A DNA stretch of 64,000 nt from Ralstonia pickettii (GTDB taxonomy: Bacteria > Pseudomonadota > Gammaproteobacteria > Burkholderiales > Burkholderiaceae). The stretch is from positions 558,001 to 622,000 of the forward strand of contig NZ_JFZG01000008.1 of the NCBI RefSeq assembly GCF_000607165.1, in the 5' to 3' direction. The stretch's first letter is position 1. Each line of letters begins with the position of its first letter. Shown piece after piece: positions 1 to 9,376 of the stretch. The position numbers were made by a program, and so were the translations under genes. The notes beneath the pieces are model-generated. The model searched no databases. It was not told the DNA's origin and was given only the letters and a program-made list of their open reading frames with translations.

Positions 1-1
1 G

Positions 2-292
2 CTCGCCTTCCTGGCCGGCGCCAACGCCTACGTGCCGAAATCGGAAGCAACATCCGCGTTGACAGCGGCGCTGCTGCTGGCGGCACGCGGTTACCTCTCA
101 TTTCCCGCTTCCGCGATGGGGCCGTCAGATGGCGCCGGCGTCGCCACGCTCACCCAGCGCGAAATGCGCGTGAACCAACTGCTGGCCGAAGGCCATCGCA
201 ACATCGAGATCGCAAGGCGCCTAGGGATTTCGCCCAAGACGGTGTCCACCTTCAAGCACCGCATCTCCAGGAAGATCGGGCTCCCCGGCTGA
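2..292 (+). CDS. LuxR-family response regulator, C-terminal part (5' end outside window)
   Basis: The open frame enters from the left edge, so only the last 96 residues are seen. The visible part begins with the end of a receiver domain (GANAYVPKSEA, the usual sequence around the phospho-switch Lys) and ends in a LuxR/GerE helix-turn-helix. The HTH runs from LTQREMRVNQLLAEG to GISPKTVSTFKHRISRKIG. This is the layout of NarL/BvgA-type two-component regulators, which bind DNA when phosphorylated by a histidine kinase. The GTG at 32 is internal to the receiver domain and is not a plausible start. The partner kinase is not in the window, so the signal is unknown. Confidence 0.85.
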   Translation, partial: LAFLAGANAYVPKSEATSALTAALLLAARGYLSFPASAMGPSDGAGVATLTQREMRVNQLLAEGHRNIEIARRLGISPKTVSTFKHRISRKIGLPG

Positions 293-320
293 CGGATCAG
301 TGCAGTTCACCGGCAAAAAA

Positions 321-348
321 AAGAGACCGCTGTTTAAGGCGGCCTCTT
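321..348. terminator. hairpin terminator downstream of the LuxR-type gene
   Basis: AAGAGACCGC and GCGGCCTCTT form a 10-bp stem with one mismatch around a 7-8 nt loop. The run of A on the left gives a U-tract only for minus-strand transcripts, so it is a clean intrinsic terminator in that direction and only a stem-loop for the LuxR-type gene. Confidence 0.55.
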
Positions 349-688
349 AAAGTCGATGTGAAGCTGTGAAACTGTCATTCAAGCTTCGGGCCGAATCATA
401 ATCGAAAAGCGGTGCGCTCGAATAATTTAATTTTTATCATCGATTGGATGACTTTGTGCGTCCAATGGATTACGTCTCGTAAGGCATTGGCTTATCTTCT
501 TGTGGACCCCACTTACGGCTATCTACGTGGGATTGCAAGACGTTGATTGATATGAAGAATTTCGCTATTGGCGCTTAGGTTTCATATTTACCACAGGCCG
601 TTTTTGAAATTGCTGAATATGAGAATTGAGCATACATAATGGCCGCCGATCGCAAATCCCCGCGATGGTGTTTTTCAAGGAAGACGAT
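349..688 (+). promoter_or_regulatory. gene-free region upstream of the first porin
   Basis: This 340-bp stretch is visibly richer in A/T than its surroundings and has no credible gene. It must contain the porin promoter and leader. A weak candidate is TTGCTG (610-615), 17 bp, then TACATA (633-638). A purine-rich ribosome-binding site (AAGGAAGA, about 677-684) precedes the ATG at 689. Confidence 0.4.
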
Positions 689-1768
689 ATGAAGATCAAG
701 CTGTTTGCGGCCGCTGCTGCCGCCCTGGTTTCGGCTGGTGCCTTCGCTCAATCGAGCGTGACGATGTACGGTGTGGTCGACGCCGGCGTTGAGTGGGTGA
801 ACAAGGCGCCGGGTAACGGCGGCTCTCGTGGTGCCGTGCAGTCGGGCGGTATGTCCGGTTCGCGCTGGGGCCTGCGCGGCACGGAAGACCTGGGCGGCGG
901 CCTGAAAGGTATCTTCAACCTGGAAAGCGGTTTCAATATTGACGACGGGAAGATGGGCCAGGGCGATCGCCTGTTCGGCCGTAACGCCTACGTCGGGCTG
1001 GAAGGCCAGTGGGGCCGACTGACCCTGGGCCGCCAGCAGAACCTGCTGTACGACTTCGCGCTGCAATACGACCCGATGGCGGTTTCGCGCTATTCGCTGG
1101 CTTCGCAGGACGCTGCCATGGCGGGGCGCGCAGACAACGCGGTGAAATACATGGGTACGTTCGGCGGCCTGACCGCTTCGGCGCTGTACTCGACGCGCAA
1201 CGATGGCCAGGAGATTGCCGGCGCGAGCAAGCTGGGCCGCGAGTGGAGCGTTGGACTGAACTACGCGAACGGCCCGTTCTCCGTGGGTGCCGTGTATGAC
1301 CAAATGAATGGGAATACGGACGTGCCCGCGGCCTACGGCATTGCTTCCGACCTCAAGGTACAACGCGCCACCATCGGCGGCACGTACGTTTATGGCCCGG
1401 CCAAGCTCTACGCGGGTTATCGCTGGCTCAATGCGACCCATCCGCTGGCATCCGAATCCTTACTGCGTTCGAACCTGTACTGGCTGGGCGCCGGCTACCA
1501 AGTGACGCCGGCTCTGGCGTTGACCGGTACGGCCTACTACCAGAACTTCAAGACCACCGGTGCCGGCAATCCCTGGCTGTTTGTCCTGAGCGGCGACTAT
1601 GCGCTGTCCAAGCGCACCGACGCCTATCTGAACGTGGCTTACGCCAAGAACAGCAGCAACGCAGCTTTGCCGCTCGGTGTCGCTGGCCTCGGCGACGTGT
1701 TCACCAGCGCGGACGGCAGCAGCAACAACCAAATGGGTGCCATGGTCGGTATCCGCCACAAGTTCTAA
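689..1768 (+). CDS. outer-membrane porin (Gram-negative porin, beta-barrel)
   Basis: This 359-residue protein forms a trimeric outer-membrane diffusion channel. The start at 689 is chosen because it gives a good ribosome-binding site and a typical signal peptide (MKIKLFAAAAAALVSAGAFA) followed by the mature start QSSVTMYGVVDAG. That start is the hallmark of the betaproteobacterial porin family. The chain ends in ...GIRHKF, whose terminal Phe is the BAM-recognition residue. The internal motifs SRWGLRGTEDLGGGLK and YALSKRTDAYLNVAYAKN are the family's conserved barrel strands. A strong terminator follows. It is a paralogue of the porin at 48105. Confidence 0.95.
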   Translation: MKIKLFAAAAAALVSAGAFAQSSVTMYGVVDAGVEWVNKAPGNGGSRGAVQSGGMSGSRWGLRGTEDLGGGLKGIFNLESGFNIDDGKMGQGDRLFGRNAYVGLEGQWGRLTLGRQQNLLYDFALQYDPMAVSRYSLASQDAAMAGRADNAVKYMGTFGGLTASALYSTRNDGQEIAGASKLGREWSVGLNYANGPFSVGAVYDQMNGNTDVPAAYGIASDLKVQRATIGGTYVYGPAKLYAGYRWLNATHPLASESLLRSNLYWLGAGYQVTPALALTGTAYYQNFKTTGAGNPWLFVLSGDYALSKRTDAYLNVAYAKNSSNAALPLGVAGLGDVFTSADGSSNNQMGAMVGIRHKF

Positions 1769-1793
1769 TCGGCATTCTGTCGGCTAGATATAG

Positions 1794-1821
1794 AAAACCC
1801 GGGCTTCAACCCGGGTTTTTT
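1794..1821. terminator. bidirectional intrinsic terminator
   Basis: AAAACCCGGG, a CTTCAA loop and CCCGGGTTTTTT form a perfect 10-bp stem with T-runs on both strands. It lies between the convergent porin and ferritin-like genes and should serve both. Confidence 0.9.
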
Positions 1822-1848
1822 GTTGGCGCCTTTTTCGTGCGCCGCGTT

Positions 1849-2700
1849 CTAGTGCAGGATCACCCGCCGCACCACGGCCACCAGGGGCGGCCGAATCGAG
1901 CGCTCGAACCCCGGGCGCAGGCGCAAGGGCTTGAGCAGCATCTTGGCCGCCATATCGAGCGGTAGATAAGAGCGCACCAGCGCGCTGACGCGCGAGTTCA
2001 GCGCGCGGACATCGGCTTCGGGCACGTCCTCCTGCCCGCGCTCGATGCGCAGCACATTGCGCAGGGCGATCATCGAATCTTCATTCTTGATTTCACGCAG
2101 GCGTGAGGCGAGCGCCTTGAGCACGCGCGCGCGGCCCACGCCCTCGCCAGCGTTGCACTCGTTGAAGAAACGCAGGAAGTGTTTGTAATGTCGGACTTCA
2201 TCGGCCGAGATGCGGCTGGCGAGGTCACGCAGCACCGGTTCATCGGCTTCAGCCGCAGCTTGGGCGATGGCCCGATAGAAAGTGGCAGTGCCCATTTCGA
2301 CGACGCAGCGCGCGACCATTTCCAACGCCTGCGTGGGCTCGAACTGGTCGACCGAACAGGTGACCGAGTATTCCTCGAAGAAGCGGGCGTAGCCGCGCTC
2401 CCAGTCGAACTCGGGCCAGACGGTTTCAACGTAGCGGCGCAATGCACGGCCGTGCTGAAGTTCTTCGCGTTCCCAATGGTGGATCAGCCAGTGCGCGGTT
2501 TCGGGGCGATCGGCGTAGTACTGAGCGAGGTTGCCGGCATAGAGGTCGGAGCCGCTCTCCACAAACGACGCACTGGCAACGAGGTAGAACAGCGTGCCGT
2601 TTTCGCGCACACGTGCGACGTCGATGCTGTCGTAAGCGATCTCCTGGACCGACCACGGCATGCGCTCGCTCTCAGATGTTTCCAGATGAACCTGTGACAA
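1849..2700 (-). CDS. ferritin-like superfamily protein (probable di-iron)
   Basis: This 283-residue protein has helical-bundle motifs typical of the ferritin-like fold. [16 protein letters not shown] supplies a Glu and an ExxH pair, and [13 protein letters not shown] with [14 protein letters not shown] supplies a second set (E...ExxH). Together they could bind two iron atoms. It has no signal peptide or obvious membrane segment, so it is probably cytoplasmic. Related proteins are di-iron oxidases/hydroxylases or storage-like proteins with unassigned substrates, and I cannot name a reaction. It is convergent with the porin and upstream of it is a gap before the MFS gene. Confidence 0.75.
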   Translation of the reverse strand: MSQVHLETSESERMPWSVQEIAYDSIDVARVRENGTLFYLVASASFVESGSDLYAGNLAQYYADRPETAHWLIHHWEREELQHGRALRRYVETVWPEFDWERGYARFFEEYSVTCSVDQFEPTQALEMVARCVVEMGTATFYRAIAQAAAEADEPVLRDLASRISADEVRHYKHFLRFFNECNAGEGVGRARVLKALASRLREIKNEDSMIALRNVLRIERGQEDVPEADVRALNSRVSALVRSYLPLDMAAKMLLKPLRLRPGFERSIRPPLVAVVRRVILH

Positions 2701-2841
2701 GGCGCTTCCTCCGTCGGCAGTCTCGCAAAAAGCGGGCCGCCCTTGCTATGAGAATGAAACATCACGTCCCATGTTTCAAGACAGATGTGCGCTTGCAAAG
2801 GTTCCTAAAAGCAATCTTCTGCGTAGAAAGTGGTGAATGCG

Positions 2842-4092
2842 TCATGGCGATTGCGTCACCTCGGTGCGCGACGCAGCGGTAGGTACGTGGCGTTTTTGCG
2901 CGTGCCGCAAGCCATAGGCGAAGGCCGCGAGTGCGACGAGGGCCGCCCCAACCATCGCCCGTTCGACTGCTGCATAGCCACCGCTGGCCCGCCAGAGCAG
3001 TGCGCCCAGCCATGGGGCGCTGGCCTGCGCCAGCAGCACGGGCGTCATCATCAGGCCATTGAGCGTGGCGTACTGGTTGCGCGAAACCAGCTCCGGCATC
3101 GCAATCGCGCGGACCATCGTGTTGATGCCGTTGGCTGCGCCGTAGACGAGCGCAAACACGATCAGCAGCGGCCCGCTGGACAGCGCCAGCAAGACGAGCG
3201 CTGCGGCCATGGCGCCGTACGTCCACGGTGCAATGCGTACCGGGTGCGCCGGGCGCGACCGCATCATGGCCAGCCGCCCGAGCACCTGGGCGGGGCCGAT
3301 GAGCGCCGCGATCAGCAACTGGCGACTGGTCGGCACGCCTTTCTCCGTCAGCAGCGGAATCAGGTGCGCCCCGAGCACGGTGGCGATCAGGCTGGTCGCT
3401 ACGAAGGCCAGCACCACCGCCCAGAACACCGGCAAGCGCAACACCATGCGCCATGCCGAGGCATGCGCCGGTGCCGTCGGGTCGAGCGCCTCGGCAGGCG
3501 CGTGCACGGGGGGCCGCACGCGCAGGCGCACATGGATCGGCAGGCAGATCAGCACATGGGCCAACGCAAAAAGCTGCAGCGTGTGCCGCCAGCCGAGGTG
3601 TTCCACGCCCCATTGCGCGAGCGGAATGCACAGCGTGCTGGAGAACCCTGCAATCAGTGTGAGGCCGATGATCGGGCGCTGATACGCGTCGCCAAACGCC
3701 TGGCGAAGCACGACGAAGGCTGGGTCGTAGAGCGTGGTGGCCATCGCCAGGCCCATCGGCAGCCAGAGCAGGAGGAAGGCCGTCTCGTTCGAGACGAAGG
3801 ACCAAGCCAGCAGGCCGCTCGCCGCCAGCACGGTGCCTGCGCCCATCACACGGCGCGCAGGCCAGCGATCCAGCGTGCGCCCAACCCAGAACGAGCACAG
3901 CGCCCACACCAGCAGCCCGAGTGAAAACCCGCCCGCCAGAAACGGCCGGGCCCAACCGAGCGTGTCGTGCATCGGCGCCAGAAACACGGTGAAACTGAAG
4001 TACAGCGTGCCCCAAGAGACCATCTGCGCGAGGCCGAGCAGCAACACAAGGCGCCGGCCCTCGGGCGAGCCGGGCGAGAACATGGGGTGCAT
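2842..4092 (-). CDS. MFS transporter
   Basis: This inner-membrane protein of about 416 residues has roughly twelve hydrophobic segments, and the MFS loop 2-3 signature appears as GRTLDRWPARRVMGAGT. It should be a secondary carrier. Sequence style (LGLAQMVSWGTLYFSFTVF near the N-terminus) resembles the organic-anion/monocarboxylate branch, but the substrate cannot be told. The open frame continues upstream into the Crp-family gene, so an internal ATG at 4092 was chosen. ATGs at 4083 and 4140 are alternatives, and none has a strong ribosome-binding site. It lies downstream of the regulator on the same strand and may be co-transcribed with it. Confidence 0.8.
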   Translation of the reverse strand: MHPMFSPGSPEGRRLVLLLGLAQMVSWGTLYFSFTVFLAPMHDTLGWARPFLAGGFSLGLLVWALCSFWVGRTLDRWPARRVMGAGTVLAASGLLAWSFVSNETAFLLLWLPMGLAMATTLYDPAFVVLRQAFGDAYQRPIIGLTLIAGFSSTLCIPLAQWGVEHLGWRHTLQLFALAHVLICLPIHVRLRVRPPVHAPAEALDPTAPAHASAWRMVLRLPVFWAVVLAFVATSLIATVLGAHLIPLLTEKGVPTSRQLLIAALIGPAQVLGRLAMMRSRPAHPVRIAPWTYGAMAAALVLLALSSGPLLIVFALVYGAANGINTMVRAIAMPELVSRNQYATLNGLMMTPVLLAQASAPWLGALLWRASGGYAAVERAMVGAALVALAAFAYGLRHAQKRHVPTAASRTEVTQSP

Positions 4093-4187
4093 GGAGGAGG
4101 GAGTGGTGAAGGCAGGCGGATCTGCGCGGCAACAATCCATTCTATCGGCGGAGGTTGCGGCGCGCGTGCCCCCTGCGCAGGGCGCGC

Positions 4188-4886
4188 TCAGGAAGCGTGG
4201 CCGTCGATCAGCCTCCGCAAAGCTGCCGTGTCGACGACCTCGACCGTCCGGTAATGGCAACGGACCCAGCCGGCGCGCTGCCATGCCTGCAGGTACTTGG
4301 AAATCGTCTGCCGCGAGCGTGCCAGCATGCGGCCCAGCTCTTCATTGCTGGCGGCCACGGTGCGACCATCGCCGGCGCGGGCAAGCTGCAGCAGGCGTTG
4401 GGCGAGGCGTGCATCGGCGGGCATTTCGCTGGCGTGCTCGAACTCGTCAAAGATCAGGCGGATGCGCTGGCAGAGCTGCTGCATCAGCGCCCACATGCCG
4501 GCCGGGTAGGCAGACACCACGCGCGCAAACGCCGCGCTGCCAAGCAGGACGAGCGTGGTGGGCCCCTGCGCGTGGGCGCTGTGCGTGCGGCCGCCGCCGT
4601 CGATGAGCGCGATCTCGCCAAACCACTCGCCCGCGCGCAGCACGCCGTAGACGAGTTCGCTGCCGCCGTCAGTCGTCCGACTGATGCGCACGCGGCCGCG
4701 CACGATCAGGAACATGCCCTGCGCCGGGCCGCCGTGCGGGTGGATGCATTCGCCGTCAGGGTAGGTGACCAGGCGCGCGGTGGGTGCGATCTCGGCCAGC
4801 AGGTCGGCGGGGGCGTCGCGCAGCCAACCCTGCGCGAGCTGCGCGGGTGTAGGGGCCGGGGCGGTATGGGAGGTGTCTGCGGGCAT
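4188..4886 (-). CDS. Crp/Fnr-family transcriptional regulator
   Basis: This protein of about 232 residues has a cyclic-nucleotide-binding-like beta-barrel (GMFLIVRGRVRISRTTDGG, then GEWFGEIALIDGGGRTHSA). A long dimerisation helix and a winged HTH (ASNEELGRMLARSRQTISKYL) follow. No N-terminal cysteine cluster is present, so it is not an oxygen-sensing FNR of the Fe-S type. Start 4886 is preferred over 4919 because a perfect palindrome at 4920-4935 would then lie upstream as an operator. It is divergent from the HD-domain gene at 5040, and lactate and alcohol dehydrogenase genes lie nearby. A role in redox or energy control is inference. Confidence 0.88.
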   Translation of the reverse strand: MPADTSHTAPAPTPAQLAQGWLRDAPADLLAEIAPTARLVTYPDGECIHPHGGPAQGMFLIVRGRVRISRTTDGGSELVYGVLRAGEWFGEIALIDGGGRTHSAHAQGPTTLVLLGSAAFARVVSAYPAGMWALMQQLCQRIRLIFDEFEHASEMPADARLAQRLLQLARAGDGRTVAASNEELGRMLARSRQTISKYLQAWQRAGWVRCHYRTVEVVDTAALRRLIDGHAS

Positions 4887-4919
4887 GGCGGCAGAATGCG
4901 GCGAAGGCAGTCCGATCAT

Positions 4920-4935
4920 TGTCAAACGCTTGACA
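4920..4935. promoter_or_regulatory. perfect palindrome, candidate Crp/Fnr-family operator
   Basis: TGTCAAACGCTTGACA is a perfect 16-bp inverted repeat. Read as TGTCA-N6-TGACA it has the spacing and outer bases of Crp/Fnr-superfamily sites (TGTGA-N6-TCACA for Crp). It lies between the Crp-family gene and the divergent HD-domain gene, about 35 bp upstream of one start and 105 bp upstream of the other, which suits autoregulation and control of the divergent gene. Confidence 0.6.
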
Positions 4936-5039
4936 GTCTGCATGCAAGCGCCGGGCAGAGAATGCCCCATCAGCCGCGCAGCCATTCAATACGACGCGGC
5001 ACCGACGCGACCATTCCGGCGACGAAGGAGACACCCCCA

Positions 5040-5669
5040 ATGACCGATCCGCAGCACACCGCCCCGCGCGCAACGTTTTCCCACATGGAGCACGGCACCC
5101 GCGAGGACTGGGCCGCCATCTCGGCCGAGTTCATGTCCTATGCCCGCGCGCTGCCCGACCGCGTGCTCGCGCACCTGAAGCTGCTCGACGGCGATTGCGG
5201 CGGCTTCCCGATCGATCGTCTCGCGCACTCCCTGCAAACCGCCACGCTCGCCCACCGCGACGGTCGCGACGAGGAATACGTGGTCTGCGCGCTGCTGCAC
5301 GACATTGGCGACACGCTGGGCAGCTTCAACCACCCGGACATCGCCGCGGCCATCCTCAAGCCGTTCGTGAGCCCGGAAAACCTGTGGATGGTCGAGAAGC
5401 ACGGCATCTTCCAGGGCTACTACTTCTTCCACCATCTGGGGCTCGACCGCAACCTGCGCGAGCAGTACCGCAGCCAGCCCGAGCTGTTCGAGCGCACCGC
5501 CGAGTTCTGCGCCAAATACGACGCCGCCGCCTTCATGGCCGATTACGACAACCTGCCGCTGTCGTTCTTCGAGCCGATGGTGCGACGCGTGCTGGCCAAG
5601 CCACGCAACTCCATCTACGTGAAGGAAGGCGAGAGCGAGCTGTCCCAGCCGAAAGCCGAGGCAGTTTGA
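5040..5669 (+). CDS. HD-domain protein, possibly a PhnZ-like di-iron oxygenase or a phosphohydrolase
   Basis: This is a 209-residue soluble protein. The HD signature is visible as RLAHSLQTATLAHRDG, then ALLHDIGDTLG, then MVEKHGIFQGYYFFHHLG, with a later KYDAAAF that could supply the last aspartate. The pattern H...HD...H...D binds two metals. Small stand-alone HD proteins of this type include PhnZ/TmpB-like mixed-valence di-iron oxygenases as well as nucleotide phosphohydrolases, so the reaction is left open. The ATG has a good site (GAAGGAG, nine bases upstream). It is divergent from the Crp-family regulator with a palindromic operator between them. Confidence 0.75.
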   Translation: MTDPQHTAPRATFSHMEHGTREDWAAISAEFMSYARALPDRVLAHLKLLDGDCGGFPIDRLAHSLQTATLAHRDGRDEEYVVCALLHDIGDTLGSFNHPDIAAAILKPFVSPENLWMVEKHGIFQGYYFFHHLGLDRNLREQYRSQPELFERTAEFCAKYDAAAFMADYDNLPLSFFEPMVRRVLAKPRNSIYVKEGESELSQPKAEAV

Positions 5670-5681
5670 TTTGCTGCGGGT

Positions 5682-6677
5682 CTAGGCCTTCACCACATTG
5701 ACGGGTGCGCCAGCCACCCAGGCCGCCACGTTGGCGAGCGTGGTGTCGGCAATGCCCGCCAGCGCCTCGCGCGTGAAGAACGCCTGATGTGCGGTCACGA
5801 TGACGTTGGGAAAGCTCAGCAGCCGCGCCAGCACGTCATCCTGCAGCACATCGGCGGAGCGGTCTTCGAAGAACAGATCCGCCTCTTCCTCGTACACGTC
5901 CAGCCCGAGGTGGCCGAGCTGGCCGGTCTTGAGGGCGTCGATCAGCGCGGGGCTGTCGACCAGGCCGCCGCGGCTGGTGTTGATGAGCATCGCGCCCGGC
6001 TTCATGCTGGCCAGAGCGTTGGCGTCGATCAGGTGGTGGGTGCCGGTGTTGAGGGGACAGTGCAGGCTGACGATATCCGCCTGCGCCAGCAAATCAGGCA
6101 GCGGCACGTAGCGCACGCCCAGCGCCGTCAGCGAGGCCTGCGGAAACGGATCGAATGCCAGCAACTGGCATCCAAAGCCCGCCATGATCCGCGCGAACAC
6201 CTGCCCGATCTGTCCGGTGCCGATCACGCCGACGGTCTTGCCCGCCAGGTCGAAGCCCAGCAATCCATCTAATGAGAAATCGCCTTCGCGCGTGCGATTG
6301 CAGGCACGGTGCAGGCGCCGGTTGAGCGTGAGGATCATGCCAACCGCATGTTCGGCAACCGCGTGCGGCGAATAGGCCGGCACGCGTACCACCGTCAGCC
6401 CGAGGCGCTGTGCGGCCGGCAGATCGACGTGGTTGAAGCCTGCCGAGCGCAGCGCGATCAGGCGCGTGCCGCCCGCTGCCAACGCTTCGAGCACTTCCGC
6501 GTTGAGCGCGTCGTTCACGAATGGGCACACCACTTCAAAGCCCGCTGCGAGGGACGCCGTTTGTGCGTCAAGGTGCGCGCGCTGGAAAACGAGGTCGAAG
6601 CTGTGGCCGCCGCGCGCCAGGGAGGCGCGGAAGCTGTCTTCGTCGTAACGGTGGCTGCTGAAAAAGAGGATGCGCAT
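5682..6677 (-). CDS. ldhA: D-2-hydroxyacid dehydrogenase (D-lactate dehydrogenase type)
   Basis: This 331-residue cytoplasmic NAD-dependent enzyme reduces pyruvate to D-lactate, or a related 2-oxoacid. The catalytic Arg lies in [11 protein letters not shown], the Rossmann glycine motif is [13 protein letters not shown], the nucleotide-binding loop is NTSRGGLVD, the Glu is in [14 protein letters not shown], and the catalytic His is in [16 protein letters not shown] with a following RSADVLQDD is typical of the fermentative LdhA subgroup. It is convergent with the HD gene and followed upstream by an alcohol dehydrogenase on the same strand. The pair suggests redox balancing when oxygen is short (inference). 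Confidence 0.88.
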   Translation of the reverse strand: MRILFFSSHRYDEDSFRASLARGGHSFDLVFQRAHLDAQTASLAAGFEVVCPFVNDALNAEVLEALAAGGTRLIALRSAGFNHVDLPAAQRLGLTVVRVPAYSPHAVAEHAVGMILTLNRRLHRACNRTREGDFSLDGLLGFDLAGKTVGVIGTGQIGQVFARIMAGFGCQLLAFDPFPQASLTALGVRYVPLPDLLAQADIVSLHCPLNTGTHHLIDANALASMKPGAMLINTSRGGLVDSPALIDALKTGQLGHLGLDVYEEEADLFFEDRSADVLQDDVLARLLSFPNVIVTAHQAFFTREALAGIADTTLANVAAWVAGAPVNVVKA

Positions 6678-6736
6678 GGCGGTGGGGTAAGCGGACGTGA
6701 TGCCTGCAGCTTACTCGCACCGCCCGGTGGCGGCAC

Positions 6737-7759
6737 TCAGAGCGTCAGGACGATGCGGCCATCCACCTTGCCGGCCTTCAGATCGGCGAACACCTGGTTG
6801 ATGTTGTCGAGCTTGTCGCGGTGAATGTGGGCGCGTACCAGCCCCTCGGCGGCAAACTCCAGGGACTCTTGCAGATCACGCCGCGTGCCGACAATCGAAC
6901 CGCGCACCGTGATGCCATTGAGCACCGTGGAGAAGATCGGCAACGGAAAATCGCCCGGCGGCAGCCCATTGAGCGAGATCGTCCCGCCGCGCCGCACCAT
7001 GCCCAGCGCTTGTGCAAAGGCACTGCGCGACACCGCCGTCACGAGCACGCCGTGCACACCGCCGATCTCTTTCTGAATCACGGCCGCGGGGTCCTGCTGC
7101 GAGGCATCGACGACGAGCTTGGCCCCCAACTCGCGTGCCAGCGCGAGCTTGTCCGGCGCCACGTCTACCGCCACCACGTGCAGGCCCATGGCGATCGCAT
7201 ACTGCACCGCCACGTGTCCCAGCCCGCCAATGCCGGAAATGGCGATCCACTGTCCGGGCCGCGTATCCGTCATGCGGATGCCCTTGTAGACCGTCACCCC
7301 CGCGCAGAGGATCGGTGCGATCTCTTCGAAGCTGACCTGCGCGGGCAGGTGGCCGACGTAGTTCGGATCGGCCAGTACGTATTCGGCATAGCCGCCGTTG
7401 ACGGAGTAGCCTGTGTTCTGCTGCTCGTGGCAGAGGGTTTCCCAGCCGCTCAGGCAGTGCTCGCAGTGGCCACAGGCCGTGTAGAGCCAGGGCACACCCA
7501 CGCGGTCGCCTTCTTTGACGGCGGTCACGCCTTCGCCCACCGCCGCCACATAACCCACCCCTTCGTGCCCGGGGATGAATGGCAAGCTGGGTTTGACGGG
7601 CCAGTCGCCATCGGCGGCGTGCAGGTCGGTGTGGCAGACGCCCGAGGCCGCGATCTTCACAAGAATTTGCCCGCGCCCAGGTGTGGGAACCGGCACTTCC
7701 TCAATGCGCAAGGGTTCGCCAAACGCGTGGACAACCGCAGCTTTCATCGACTGGGCCAT
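6737..7759 (-). CDS. adhP: zinc-dependent alcohol dehydrogenase (AdhP type)
   Basis: This 340-residue medium-chain dehydrogenase oxidises primary alcohols or reduces aldehydes with NAD. Catalytic-zinc ligands are seen in [14 protein letters not shown] and GHEGVGYV. The structural-zinc cysteines lie in [15 protein letters not shown], and the NAD fold is [13 protein letters not shown]. The start at 7759 is chosen for a good ribosome-binding site (AGGAGATCTCTC before ATG); the longer frame upstream lacks one. It lies 59 bp upstream of ldhA on the same strand and may be co-transcribed with it. Confidence 0.9.
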   Translation of the reverse strand: MAQSMKAAVVHAFGEPLRIEEVPVPTPGRGQILVKIAASGVCHTDLHAADGDWPVKPSLPFIPGHEGVGYVAAVGEGVTAVKEGDRVGVPWLYTACGHCEHCLSGWETLCHEQQNTGYSVNGGYAEYVLADPNYVGHLPAQVSFEEIAPILCAGVTVYKGIRMTDTRPGQWIAISGIGGLGHVAVQYAIAMGLHVVAVDVAPDKLALARELGAKLVVDASQQDPAAVIQKEIGGVHGVLVTAVSRSAFAQALGMVRRGGTISLNGLPPGDFPLPIFSTVLNGITVRGSIVGTRRDLQESLEFAAEGLVRAHIHRDKLDNINQVFADLKAGKVDGRIVLTL

Positions 7760-7903
7760 GAGAGATCTCCTGGTTGGGGGGGAGATACCAGTCTGGTCGA
7801 CGCCTGCCCGGTGCGGGTTGATGTGAGTCAACCGCCAAAGCGAGCGGGATCGGCAACACTGTTAGCATGCCGGCATCTTCAGTCTTTCCAACGAGCCGCT
7901 GCC

Positions 7904-9343
7904 TTGCCCGTCACTCCCACCTTCCTCTGGCACGACTACGAAACCTTCGGCGCCGTGCCGCGCCGTGATCGTCCGGCCCAGTTTGCGGGCATCCGCACCG
8001 ATGCCGAGCTGAACGAGATCGGTGAGCCTGTCGAGCTGTTCTGCCAGCCCTCCAACGATTGGCTGCCCGATCCGGTGTCGTGCCTCATCACCGGCATCAC
8101 GCCGCAGCAGTGCGCCAGGCAAGGCGTTCCGGAATACCGTTTCGCTCAGGCCATCGAGCGCGAACTGGGCACGCCCGGCACCATCGGCGTCGGCTACAAC
8201 ACCATCCGCTTTGACGACGAGGTTACGCGGCACCTGTTCTGGCGCAACCTGATCGACCCATACGCACGCGAGTGGCAGAACGAATGCGGGCGCTGGGATC
8301 TGCTCGACGTGGTGCGCACCACCTGGGCACTGCGCCCAGAAGGCATTCAATGGCCGACGCATGAAGACGGCAGGCCGAGCTTCAAGCTGGAGCATTTGTC
8401 CAAGGCCAACGGTCTGGTGCACGATGCGGCGCACGATGCGGTATCCGATGTGCGCGCGACGATTGCGCTGGCGCGCCTCATTCGCAACGCACAGCCGCGC
8501 CTGTTCGATTTTTGCCTGGCGTTGCGCAAGAAAGACCGCGTGGTGGCCGAGATCGGCGATGCGCCGCGGCCGCTGCTGCACATTTCGGGCATGTACGGCG
8601 TGGAGCGTGGCTGCATGGCCGTGGTGTGGCCGCTGGGCGGGCACCCGACCAACAAGAACGAATTGATCGTGTGGGATTTGGCGTTCGACCCGTCCGAGCT
8701 GTTCCACATGGACGTTGCGACGATCCGCGAGCGCATGTTCACGCGTACGGCTGACCTGGTCGAAGGCACCACGCGACTGCCGATCAAGTCGATCCACATC
8801 AACAAGTCGCCCATCGTCATCAGCAACATGAAGACGTTGCAGCCCGCGCAGGCAGAACGCTGGGGCATCGACTTCGCCACCATTGAACGCCACGCCGCCA
8901 TCGCGCAGGGGGCGCCGGACATGCGCGACACGTGGCGCCAGGTGTACGCCCGCGAGTTGGAGCCGACTGAAGACGTCGACCAGAACCTCTACGGCGGATT
9001 TGTCGGCAACGACGACCGCCGCATGCTCAACGAGCTGCGCACGCTCAGCGGCGAACAGCTCGCGCAACTGCACCCGGATTTCGCCGACGCGCGCTTGCCC
9101 GAGTTGCTGTTCCGCTACCGCGCACGCAACTTCCCCGATACGTTGAACGAAGAGGAATACGAGCAGTGGGAGCAACTGCGCGCCGAGCGCTTGTTCGAAG
9201 GCCGCGATGGCTATCTGACCTTCGAGGTCTTCGGCGAACGGCTTCAACGATTGGGCGCGGAAGCCACGGAGAACGGCGACGCGCGTGCGCAGACCATCCT
9301 GCAGGACCTGTACGACTACGCGCAGCAGATCGCACCGGGCTGA
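7904..9343 (+). CDS. sbcB: exodeoxyribonuclease I
   Basis: This 479-residue single-strand-specific 3'-5' DNA exonuclease acts in mismatch repair and recombination. It is close to the 475 residues of the E. coli enzyme. The DEDDh catalytic residues are visible: FLWHDYETFG at the N-terminus (Asp and Glu), GYNTIRFDDEVTRH, and AHDAVSDVRATIAL (His and Asp). The C-terminal SH3-like and helical parts follow (QNLYGGFVGNDDRRML). No ATG lies in frame before the first motif, so a TTG at 7904 is proposed; an in-frame CTG at 7859 is the alternative. A strong terminator follows. Confidence 0.92.
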   Translation: MPVTPTFLWHDYETFGAVPRRDRPAQFAGIRTDAELNEIGEPVELFCQPSNDWLPDPVSCLITGITPQQCARQGVPEYRFAQAIERELGTPGTIGVGYNTIRFDDEVTRHLFWRNLIDPYAREWQNECGRWDLLDVVRTTWALRPEGIQWPTHEDGRPSFKLEHLSKANGLVHDAAHDAVSDVRATIALARLIRNAQPRLFDFCLALRKKDRVVAEIGDAPRPLLHISGMYGVERGCMAVVWPLGGHPTNKNELIVWDLAFDPSELFHMDVATIRERMFTRTADLVEGTTRLPIKSIHINKSPIVISNMKTLQPAQAERWGIDFATIERHAAIAQGAPDMRDTWRQVYARELEPTEDVDQNLYGGFVGNDDRRMLNELRTLSGEQLAQLHPDFADARLPELLFRYRARNFPDTLNEEEYEQWEQLRAERLFEGRDGYLTFEVFGERLQRLGAEATENGDARAQTILQDLYDYAQQIAPG

Positions 9344-9376
9344 GGAGCCGGGCTGACGAAGCGGACGCGCGCAAAG

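Noticed and set aside
575-1441. Minus-strand open frame opposite the first porin
   Set aside because: It is a GC-rich shadow of the porin gene, with no family pattern.
4188-4886. FNR (oxygen-sensing) identity for the Crp-family protein
   Set aside because: The N-terminal cysteine cluster required for a 4Fe-4S sensor is absent.
6821-7903. A long N-terminal extension of exonuclease I
   Set aside because: This part of the open frame lies antisense to the alcohol dehydrogenase gene and has no family similarity; the exonuclease motif starts at 7904.
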